DNA from: Bradyrhizobium lablabi | GTDB taxonomy: Bacteria; Pseudomonadota; Alphaproteobacteria; Rhizobiales; Xanthobacteraceae | Length of the DNA stretch: 34,112 nucleotides | Assembly: GCF_001440475.1 (NCBI RefSeq) | Contig: NZ_LLYB01000060.1 | Coordinates: 15,558-49,669, forward strand | Direction of reading: 5' to 3' | Shown: piece by piece, positions 1-5,924 of the stretch | How positions within the stretch are numbered: position 1 is the stretch's first letter | How the letters are laid out: every line of letters starts with the position of its first letter | Made by a program: the position numbers and the translations under genes | Notes under the pieces: model-generated | What the model was told of the DNA's origin: nothing | The model's database searches: none | Seen by the model: the letters and a program-made list of their open reading frames with translations, nothing else

Positions 1-167
1 CGTGCCTCGGCTGTACCTGTATGCTCGTGTGCGCATTTTTCTACACCCATTGCACACGAGACCGCGGGTGCAGCAAGCACCCGGCATTCCCTGCTCCCTT
101 ATTCGGGGAGAGAACATCAGATGCAAACCTCGGGCGGATACGTCGCGAGAACGCGAAACTGTGTCTG

Positions 168-245
168 CGTCATTGCGAGCGCAGCGAAGCAATCCATCTA
201 TCCCCGTGCTGAGGCATGGATTGCTTCGCTGCGCTCGCAATGACG
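168..245. repeat. Palindromic intergenic repeat, 30-bp perfect arms
   Basis: The arms at 168-197 and 216-245 are perfect reverse complements over 30 bases, with an 18-base loop. The core reads CATTGCGAGCGCAGCGAAGC and its complement. Elements with this core are common between genes in Bradyrhizobium (recalled, not searched). It is non-coding and would form a strong hairpin if transcribed. Confidence 0.85.
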
Positions 246-271
246 GGGAGGGACCGGTGCCCACGGAATCT

Positions 272-346
272 GTAGCCCGGATGAGCGCAGCGACATCCGG
301 GTCCACTCTCACACCGCCCCGGATATCGCTTCGCTCATCCGGGCTA
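272..346. repeat. Palindromic intergenic repeat, GTAGCCCGGATGAGCG family
   Basis: The left arm starts GTAGCCCGGATGAGCG at 272 and the right arm ends CGCTCATCCGGGCTAC at 346. The inner parts are imperfect complements around a short unique centre. This sequence is a frequent dispersed repeat in Bradyrhizobium and relatives (recalled). It lies 27 bases after the previous repeat. Confidence 0.85.
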
Positions 347-381
347 CGGCCCTAAAACCAATGCCTCCCCGACAGCCCGCC

Positions 382-430
382 TTGACTCCTCCCGAAATCG
401 TTATAAAATATAACTATTCTGCAGAGGAAG
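382..430 (+). promoter_or_regulatory. Candidate promoter/operator and RBS of the crotonase operon
   Basis: In an otherwise GC-rich region, a TTGACT box at 382-387 is followed by an AT-rich stretch that contains a perfect 6-3-6 inverted repeat, GTTATAAAATATAAC, at 400-414. A purine-rich AGAGGAAG at 423-430 lies 12 bases before the ATG at 443. The inverted repeat could be an operator overlapping a -10 region. Spacing between the -35 and any good -10 is not ideal, so the promoter call is tentative. Confidence 0.4.
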
Positions 431-442
431 TAATATACGCCC

Positions 443-1246
443 ATGGGAAACGCCGGCTCCACCGCATCAGCGGGTCAATCCGACCTGCTCAAGATCGAGC
501 AGAAGGGCGCGGTGCTGACCGTCGGCCTCAACCGTCCGGCCAAGCGCAATGCGCTGAACGACGGCATCATCCTGGCGATCCAGGATTGTTTCTCCAGCCT
601 GCCTGACGACGTCGGGGCTGTGGTCATCCACGGCGTCGGCGATCACTTCTCCTCCGGCCTCGATTTGTCCGAACTCACCGAGCACGATGCGACCGGCGGC
701 CTGCTGCATTCCCAGATGTGGCACCGGGTGTTCGACCGCATCCAGTACAGCCGCGTTCCCGTGATCGCGGCGCTGAAGGGCGCGGTGATCGGCGGCGGGC
801 TGGAACTGGCCTGCGCGGCGCATATCCGTGTCGCCGAACCATCCGCCTATTTCGCGCTGCCCGAAGGCCAGCGCGGCATTTTCGTCGGCGGCGGCGGATC
901 GGTGCGGTTGCCGCGGCTGATCGGCGTGGCGCGGATGGTCGACATGATGCTCACCGGGCGGGTCTATTCGGCGACCGAAGGCTCGGCCTATGGCTTCTCG
1001 CAATACCTCACCGAGGCCGGTGGCGCGCTGCTCAAGGCGCTGGAGCTTGCGGAGCGCGTCGCGGCGAATGCGCCGCTGACCAACTTTGCGGTGCTGCAGG
1101 CATTGCCGATGATCGCGGAGGCCAATCCGCAAACCGGTCTTCTGATGGAATCCCTGATGGCGACGGTGGCGCAAAGCGACAAGGAAGCCAAACGCCGCAT
1201 TCGCGCGTTTCTCGACCACAAGACCGCAAAGGTGAAGCCGACCTGA
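443..1246 (+). CDS. Crotonase / enoyl-CoA hydratase family protein
   Basis: This 267-residue protein has the crotonase fold pattern: an oxyanion-hole segment around residues 63-76 (HGVGDHFSSGLDLSEL), a second GGGLELA motif at 117-123, and LPEG at 139-142. The two glutamates that act as acid/base in hydratases (Glu144 and Glu164 of rat mitochondrial hydratase) are present as E121 and E141, 20 residues apart as expected. The likely role is to hydrate an enoyl-CoA made by the ligase encoded next; a hydratase-lyase acting on feruloyl- or coumaroyl-CoA is possible. The sequence does not look closely like the classic Pseudomonas HCHL enzyme. The stop is one base before the ligase ATG, so the two are translationally coupled. 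In R. palustris, couB (hydratase) and couA (ligase) form a comparable pair. Substrate unknown. Confidence 0.9.
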   Translation: MGNAGSTASAGQSDLLKIEQKGAVLTVGLNRPAKRNALNDGIILAIQDCFSSLPDDVGAVVIHGVGDHFSSGLDLSELTEHDATGGLLHSQMWHRVFDRIQYSRVPVIAALKGAVIGGGLELACAAHIRVAEPSAYFALPEGQRGIFVGGGGSVRLPRLIGVARMVDMMLTGRVYSATEGSAYGFSQYLTEAGGALLKALELAERVAANAPLTNFAVLQALPMIAEANPQTGLLMESLMATVAQSDKEAKRRIRAFLDHKTAKVKPT

Positions 1247-1247
1247 C

Positions 1248-3137
1248 ATGAGCGCCACGCCCTCGATGTCCGCCTCGACCGATTCAGCCGCGCGCGAAAA
1301 TCACCCGCTGCGTCCGATCTCGTTCGGCACGCCTGCGGTGCATATCGAGCGCCGCGACGACGGCACCATCTATCTGCGCCCGAAGGCGCAACTTACCGAC
1401 TATCCGGTGCGCATCACCGACCGGCTGCATCATTGGGCAGCAAGCGCGCCCGATCGCGTCTTCATGGCGGAGCGCAACGCCGCGCGCGGCTGGCGGCAGA
1501 TCACCTATGCCGAGCTATTGACGTCATCGCGGCATATCGCCTCCGCATTGCTCGCGCGTGGGCTCTCCGCCGAGCGGCCCGTGGTCATCCTGTCCGGCAA
1601 TTCGATCGACCATGCGCTGGTCGCGTTCGGCGCGCTCTATGCCGGCATTCCCTTCTGCCCGGTATCGCCGGCCTATTCGCTGGTGTCGCGCGATTACGGC
1701 AAGCTCAGCTATCTGATGAAACTGCTGACACCCGGCCTCGTCTTCGCCGACGACGCCACGAAATTCGCCGATGCGCTCACGGCCAACGTGTCCCCCGGCA
1801 CCGAGATCGCGGCCTCGCGCGGCACGGTGGCGAGACGTGAGGTGACTAGCCTGGCCGATCTGATGGCGACGCCGCTGCATCCGCGCCTTGACGCTGTCCA
1901 CGATGCCATCGGCCCGGACACGATCGCAAAGTTCCTGCTGACATCAGGTTCGACCGGCAATCCAAAAGCCGTCATCAACACCCAGCGCATGATCTGCGCC
2001 AACCAGGTGATGCTGCGCGATACGCTGGCCTTCCTGAAGGACGAGCCGCCGGTTATCGTCGACTGGCTGCCGTGGAATCACACCTTTGGCGGCAATCACA
2101 ATATCGGGCTGACGCTGTACAATGGCGGCTCGATGTATCTCGACGAGGGCAAGCCGATGCCCGGCGGCATCGAGGAGACCGTGCGCAATCTCCAGGAGAT
2201 TTCGCCGACGGTCTATTTCAACGTGCCCAAGGGCTATGAATCGCTATTGCCCTATCTGCGCGACGATGCAGCCTTGCGCAAAAAATTCTTCGCCCGCCTC
2301 CATGCCATGTTCTTCTCGGGTGCCGCGCTCTCGGCCTTCGTCTGGAACAGCCTCGACGACTTGTCCGTTCGCGAAACCGGCTATCGCGTGCCGATGCTGA
2401 CCGGGCTTGGCGCCACCGAGACCGCGCCGTTCTTCATGTCGGTCAATCCGCACACCAGCCGCTCCGGCCATGTCGGGTTGCCGGTGCTGGGCAACGACGC
2501 GAAGCTCGTACCCAACAATGGCAAGCTCGAGGTTCGCGCCAAGGGGCCGAACGTGATGCCGGGCTATTGGCGTCAGCCTGATATCACGGCGAAGTGTTTC
2601 GACGAGGAAGGCTTTTACAAGCTTGGCGATGCGCTCAAGCCGGCCGTTGCAGATAATTTCGACGCCGGTTTCGATTTCGATGGCCGCATCGGCGAAGACT
2701 TCAAGCTCGCCAGCGGCACCTGGGTCAGCGTCGGCCCGTTGCGGGCGCGCTTCGTCGCGGCCTGCGCGCCGCTGGTGCGCGACGTCGTCATTGCCGGCAT
2801 CAACCGCGACGAAATCTCGGCGCTGGTGGTGCTCGATCTCGACGGCTGCCGCCTGATCAATCCGACGCTTCCATCCGATGATCTCGCCGCTGTGGCGTCC
2901 GATCCGCTGATCGTGGCGGCTTTCCGCGAACGCTTTCAGCAGTTGCTGGCGGGTGCGACAGGCTCGTCGACCCGGATCGTGCGCGCGGTGCTGCTCGATA
3001 CGCCGCTGTCGATCGACCGCGGCGAGGTCACCGACAAGGGCTCGATCAACCAGCGCGCGGTTCTGGAGAACCGCAGCGCGCTGATCGAGGAGATTTACTC
3101 GCCCGCGCCGCCGGCACGGGTGATCACGCTGTACTGA
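1248..3137 (+). CDS. Feruloyl-CoA synthase-like acyl/aryl-CoA ligase (ANL superfamily)
   Basis: This 629-residue AMP-forming ligase should activate a carboxylic acid with ATP and CoA. The phosphate-binding loop TSGSTGNPK is at residues 232-240, the GATETAPF aromatic/adenine motif near 387, the YKLGD hinge-region motif near 458, and a C-terminal TDKGSINQ containing the candidate catalytic lysine near 596. The length and the N-terminal block (FGTPAVHIERRDDGTIYLR, then YPVRITDRLHHWA) fit the feruloyl-CoA synthase subgroup, which is longer than ordinary fatty-acid ligases. It is cotranscribed with the crotonase (one-base gap) and an SDR 31 bases downstream. Hydroxycinnamates such as ferulate or p-coumarate are plausible substrates by family and context. 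The true acid is not proven; members of this subgroup may also activate other bulky acids. Confidence 0.85.
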   Translation: MSATPSMSASTDSAARENHPLRPISFGTPAVHIERRDDGTIYLRPKAQLTDYPVRITDRLHHWAASAPDRVFMAERNAARGWRQITYAELLTSSRHIASALLARGLSAERPVVILSGNSIDHALVAFGALYAGIPFCPVSPAYSLVSRDYGKLSYLMKLLTPGLVFADDATKFADALTANVSPGTEIAASRGTVARREVTSLADLMATPLHPRLDAVHDAIGPDTIAKFLLTSGSTGNPKAVINTQRMICANQVMLRDTLAFLKDEPPVIVDWLPWNHTFGGNHNIGLTLYNGGSMYLDEGKPMPGGIEETVRNLQEISPTVYFNVPKGYESLLPYLRDDAALRKKFFARLHAMFFSGAALSAFVWNSLDDLSVRETGYRVPMLTGLGATETAPFFMSVNPHTSRSGHVGLPVLGNDAKLVPNNGKLEVRAKGPNVMPGYWRQPDITAKCFDEEGFYKLGDALKPAVADNFDAGFDFDGRIGEDFKLASGTWVSVGPLRARFVAACAPLVRDVVIAGINRDEISALVVLDLDGCRLINPTLPSDDLAAVASDPLIVAAFRERFQQLLAGATGSSTRIVRAVLLDTPLSIDRGEVTDKGSINQRAVLENRSALIEEIYSPAPPARVITLY

Positions 3138-3168
3138 AGTCGAACAAGCGTTTCGTAGGGAGAGCACC

Positions 3169-3930
3169 ATGCAGTTGAAGGATCAAGCCGCCATCGTCAC
3201 CGGTGGTGCATCGGGATTGGGCGCAGCGACCGCGCGCCGGCTCGCGGCGCAGGGCGCCAAGGTCGCGGTCTGCGATCTCAACGCCAAGCTTGCGGAGTCT
3301 GTCGCCGCCGAGATCGGCGGCACAGCCGTGATCTGCGACGTTTCAGATGCAGCCTCGGCCGAGGCGGCCATCGCCAAGGCAGAGGCGGTCCACGGTCCGG
3401 CGCGCGTGCTGGTGAACTGCGCCGGCATAGGCGTTGCCAAGCGCGTGATCGGCAAGGACGGCCCGATGGCGCTCGGCGATTTCGACAAGGTGATCAAGGT
3501 CAATCTGATCGGCTCGTTCAACATGCTGCGGCTGGCGACGGCGCCGATGTCGAAGCTGGAGCCGCTTGCGACCGGCGAGCGCGGCGTGGTGATCTCCACC
3601 GCCTCGGTCGCGGCCTATGACGGCCAGATCGGTCAGTCGGCCTATTCGGCTTCCAAGGGCGGCATCGTCGCCATGACGTTGCCGATCGCGCGCGAATTGG
3701 CGCAGTTCGGCATCCGCGTGCTGACGATCGCACCCGGCCTGTTCCTCACGCCGCTGCTCGCCAACCTGCCGCAGGAAGCGCAGGATTCGCTCGCGGCCGC
3801 GATCCCGTTCCCGCGCCGGCTCGGTCAGGCCGACGAGTTTGCCTCGCTGGCGCTGCACATGATCGACAACCCGTATCTCAATGGCGAAGTGGTGCGGCTC
3901 GATGCCGCGCTCCGCATGGCGCCGCGCTAG
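3169..3930 (+). CDS. SDR family 3-hydroxyacyl-CoA dehydrogenase (HSD10-like)
   Basis: This 253-residue classical short-chain dehydrogenase has the NAD-binding TGGASGLG at 11-18, NCAG at 83-86 and the catalytic triad S146, Y159 and K163. The overall pattern (VTGGASGLGAATARRLAAQGAKV near the start; the segment from NCAG through a GKDGPMALGDFDKVIKVNL insert) matches type II 3-hydroxyacyl-CoA dehydrogenases such as HSD17B10. The expected reaction is NAD-dependent oxidation of a 3-hydroxyacyl-CoA to a 3-ketoacyl-CoA, the step after the crotonase. A clear ribosome-binding site (AGGGAGAG) precedes the ATG. It is the third gene of the plus-strand run. If the crotonase is a lyase that releases an aldehyde, this enzyme would have a different substrate, so its presence favours a beta-oxidation-like route. 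Confidence 0.88.
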   Translation: MQLKDQAAIVTGGASGLGAATARRLAAQGAKVAVCDLNAKLAESVAAEIGGTAVICDVSDAASAEAAIAKAEAVHGPARVLVNCAGIGVAKRVIGKDGPMALGDFDKVIKVNLIGSFNMLRLATAPMSKLEPLATGERGVVISTASVAAYDGQIGQSAYSASKGGIVAMTLPIARELAQFGIRVLTIAPGLFLTPLLANLPQEAQDSLAAAIPFPRRLGQADEFASLALHMIDNPYLNGEVVRLDAALRMAPR

Positions 3931-3996
3931 CGCATGATCGCTAGAAAGTGCGAAGCGGATTTCATACGTAAACAAGGAAAGGAGATCATGATGCGA
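3928..3996. repeat. Degenerate palindromic repeat (GCGCATGATC family) overlapping a start region
   Basis: The segment begins TAGCGCATGATC, overlapping the SDR stop codon, continues with an AAGTGCGAAGCGG core and ends GATCATGATGCG. CATGATC at 3933-3939 is complementary to GATCATG at 3984-3990. It resembles a dispersed rhizobial element (consensus recalled, roughly GCGCATGATC...AAGTG.GAAGCGG...GATCATGCGC). A related partial copy begins at 17856. The right arm contains the start codons of the 11- or 12-codon ORF described next. Confidence 0.6.
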
Positions 3997-4026
3997 CCTG
4001 TAAAATCGTATCATGACCGGGGGTAA
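3988..4026 (+). other. Short leader ORF (11-12 codons) in frame with the thioesterase
   Basis: A very good ribosome-binding site (AAGGAAAGGAG, 3974-3984) is followed by two consecutive ATG codons at 3988 and 3991. The frame reads MMRPVKSYHDRG and stops at TAA (4024-4026), only three bases before the thioesterase ATG at 4030 and in the same frame. It may be a leader peptide that delivers ribosomes to the thioesterase, or the relic of an older upstream start cut off by a stop codon. Its first codons lie in the right arm of a repeat. No function is assigned. Confidence 0.4.
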
Positions 4027-4029
4027 TCC

Positions 4030-4449
4030 ATGTTCGTCAACCGGCGCGACGTGCAGATCCAGTGGGGCGATTGCGACCCCGCCAACATCGTCTACTACCC
4101 GCGTTACTTCGCGATGTTCGACGATTCGACCTCGATCATGTTCGAGGCCGCCGGCTTCTCGAAACAGGACATCATCCACAAATACGGCCTGGTCGGCATC
4201 CCCATGGTGGACACGCGGGCGAAATTCCATATCCCCTCCACCCATGGCGACTGGATCAGGATCGAAAGCCGGATCGAGAGCTTCAAGCGCTCCAGCTTCG
4301 AGGTGGTCCATAACGTGTTCAAGGGCGATGCGTTGGCGATCGAGGCGTTCGAGACCCGCGTGCTGGTCGGCAAGCATCCGGACGATCCGGCGAAGCTGAA
4401 ATCGGCGCCGATGCCGCCGGAGATCATCGAGCGGTTCATGCGGGGCTGA
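4030..4449 (+). CDS. 4-hydroxybenzoyl-CoA thioesterase family (hot-dog fold) protein
   Basis: This 139-residue single hot-dog-domain protein has WGDCDPANIVYYPRYF from residue 12. It aligns with the FGDCDPAGIV active-site segment of the Pseudomonas 4-hydroxybenzoyl-CoA thioesterase; D16 corresponds to the catalytic Asp17 of that enzyme. The length matches the family. It would hydrolyse an aromatic acyl-CoA to free acid and CoA in the cytoplasm, the natural end of a route that shortens a phenylpropenoyl-CoA to a benzoyl-CoA derivative. A GGGGG run 6 bases before the ATG is the local ribosome-binding site, and a stronger site serves an in-frame short ORF directly upstream. The ATG at 4030 is chosen because the family's N-terminus starts here. 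Substrate specificity is inferred from family and neighbours only. Confidence 0.87.
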   Translation: MFVNRRDVQIQWGDCDPANIVYYPRYFAMFDDSTSIMFEAAGFSKQDIIHKYGLVGIPMVDTRAKFHIPSTHGDWIRIESRIESFKRSSFEVVHNVFKGDALAIEAFETRVLVGKHPDDPAKLKSAPMPPEIIERFMRG

Positions 4450-4557
4450 CTCGATGTCCCGGGGGCTGACTAAGTTCCCGGCATGACCTAAAGAAGGGGC
4501 TGAATAGTCCAACGAGTTTTGCTTAAGACAATAAAGAGATAATCAAGGGAGGAATGA

Positions 4558-5709
4558 ATGAAGAAGGCCTTTCTGTCCGCAGCTTCCGCCGTAGCGGCGC
4601 TCGTTCTGGCGGGGTCGCCGGTGGTCGCGCAGACCAACGAGATCGTGGTCGGCATTTCCATCACCACTACCGGCCCGGCGGCGGCGCTCGGCATTCCCGA
4701 ACGCAACTCGCTCGACTTCGTGCCGAAGGAAATCGGCGGCGTGCCGATCAAGATCATCACGCTCGATGACGGCGGTGATCCGACAACGGCGACCACCAAT
4801 ACGCGGCGCTTCGTCACCGAGTCCAAGGCCGACATCATCATGGGCTCGTCGACGACGCCTTCGACGGTCGCGGTGGCAACCGTTGCCAACGAGGCGGGCA
4901 TTCCGCATATCGGCCTCGCGCCGTTCCCGATCACCGAAGCGCGCGTCAAGTGGTCGGTCGCGATGCCGCAGCCGATCCCGATCATGGGCAAGGTGCTGTA
5001 CGAGCACATGAAGGCGCACGGCATCAAGAGCGTTGGCTATATCGGTTACTCCGATTCCTACGGCGATCTCTGGTTCAACGACTTCAAGGCCCAGGCGATC
5101 CCGATGGGCATGACGCTGGCGACCGAGGAACGCTTTGCGCGCCCGGATACGTCGGTGGCGGGCCAGGTGTTGAAGCTCGTCGCCGCCAATCCCGACGCCG
5201 TTCTCGTCGGCGCCTCCGGCACCGCCGCGGCGCTGCCGCAGACCACGCTGCGCGAGCGCGGCTACAAGGGCCTGATCTATCAGACCCACGGCGCCGCCAG
5301 CATGGACTTCATCCGCATCGCGGGTCCAGCGGCCGAGGGCGTCATCATGGCCTCGGGTCCGGTGATGTCGCCGGAATCGCAGCCCGATAGCGCGCTGACT
5401 AAGAAGCCGGGTCTTGCGCTCAATGCCGCCTATGAAGCCAAGTATGGCGCCAACAGCCGCAGCCAGTTCGCCGGCCACTCCTACGACGCCTTCGAAGTGC
5501 TCAAGCGCGTGGTGCCGGTGGCGCTGAAGACGGCGAAGCCCGGAACGCCGGAATTCCGCGAAGCGATCCGCCTGGCGCTGATCTCGGAGAAAGAAATCGC
5601 GGCCAGCCAGGGCGTCTACAACTTCACCGAAAAGGATCGCTACGGCCTCGACGACCGCTCGCGCATCATTTTGACGGTGAAGGACGGAAAGTACGTCCCG
5701 GCGAAGTAG
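4558..5709 (+). CDS. Branched-chain-type ABC transporter substrate-binding protein (CouP-like context)
   Basis: This 383-residue protein has a Sec signal peptide (MKKAFLSAASAVAALVLAGSPVVAQ, cleavage after about residue 25), then a Peripla_BP_6 fold beginning EIVVGISITTTGPAAALGIP. It would bind a small solute in the periplasm and deliver it to a Liv-type permease. AGGGAGG lies 5 bases before the ATG. It differs clearly from the four tandem binding proteins at 16.5-22 kb: it lacks their KKYDTGATDTEIKIG N-terminus and their TGATKWNDP motif. The nearest membrane partner is the LivF/LivMG/LivH set at 8.7-12.2 kb, on the other strand and separated by a c-di-GMP gene. R. palustris CouP is a binding protein of this class for phenylpropanoids near cou genes. 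By context an aromatic acid ligand is likely; the ligand itself is not visible. Confidence 0.88.
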   Translation: MKKAFLSAASAVAALVLAGSPVVAQTNEIVVGISITTTGPAAALGIPERNSLDFVPKEIGGVPIKIITLDDGGDPTTATTNTRRFVTESKADIIMGSSTTPSTVAVATVANEAGIPHIGLAPFPITEARVKWSVAMPQPIPIMGKVLYEHMKAHGIKSVGYIGYSDSYGDLWFNDFKAQAIPMGMTLATEERFARPDTSVAGQVLKLVAANPDAVLVGASGTAAALPQTTLRERGYKGLIYQTHGAASMDFIRIAGPAAEGVIMASGPVMSPESQPDSALTKKPGLALNAAYEAKYGANSRSQFAGHSYDAFEVLKRVVPVALKTAKPGTPEFREAIRLALISEKEIAASQGVYNFTEKDRYGLDDRSRIILTVKDGKYVPAK

Positions 5710-5718
5710 GCTGGCAAC

Positions 5719-5817
5719 CCTCATGGTGAGGAGGCGCGCAAGCGCCGTCTCGAACCATGAGGCCCGGCTCGTGCCATTCATCCTTCGAGACGGCGCTGAC
5801 GCGCCTCTTCAGGATGA
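5719..5817. repeat. Compound inverted repeat downstream of the binding-protein gene
   Basis: Short arms CCTCATGGT (5719-5727) and ACCATGAGG (5754-5762) flank a GAGGAGGCGCGCAAGCGCCG core. That core recurs as its near reverse complement at about 5784-5811, next to a CATCCT/AGGATG pair ending at 5817. The whole thing is a long imperfect palindrome. Such elements are widespread in Bradyrhizobium intergenic DNA (recalled). Lying between convergent genes, it may end transcription from both sides. Confidence 0.8.
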
Positions 5818-5834
5818 GGTCGGACAGTATGGGA

Positions 5835-5919
5835 GGGTGGGCAAAGCGATAGCGTGCCCACCATGGAGCGGCGAATGGGAGAGATCGTCGGCACGGCGCT
5901 AGCGCGCCTTTGCCCACCC
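5835..5919. repeat. Palindromic repeat with GGGTGGGCAAAG arms
   Basis: GGGTGGGCAAAG at 5835-5846 is the perfect complement of CTTTGCCCACCC at 5908-5919. A further GTGCCCACC sits inside the left half. The right arm ends six bases before the stop of the convergent GGDEF-EAL gene. This is a second, unrelated repeat family in the same gap. Confidence 0.8.
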
Positions 5920-5924
5920 GACAG

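Larger units (their letters stand above)
1..442. other. Intergenic region upstream of the first operon, no gene
   Basis: No convincing coding sequence is seen. Frames that stay open here lack a ribosome-binding site and run through inverted repeats, so I do not call a gene. The stretch holds a small hairpin (GGGTGC/GCACCC arms at 66-71 and 77-82), two long palindromic repeats listed separately, and an AT-rich promoter-like segment just before the crotonase gene. The first 150 bases may be the end of another repeat or of an upstream transcript, but the window edge prevents a decision. Confidence 0.6.

Noticed and set aside
168..346. CRISPR-like array suspected from repeated motifs
   Set aside because: There are only two unrelated inverted repeats, with no regular direct repeats or spacers and no cas genes.
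2..355. A possible small gene at the left edge
   Set aside because: The frame runs through two palindromic repeats and has no ribosome-binding site or domain.
3343..4512. A 389-codon minus-strand frame across the SDR and thioesterase
   Set aside because: It spans two genes with clear motifs and good ribosome-binding sites on the plus strand; composition is typical of a shadow frame.
4450..4557. Terminator between thioesterase and binding protein (CCGGG/CCCGG near 4459-4480)
   Set aside because: The stem is only about five pairs and no T tract follows, so I do not call it.
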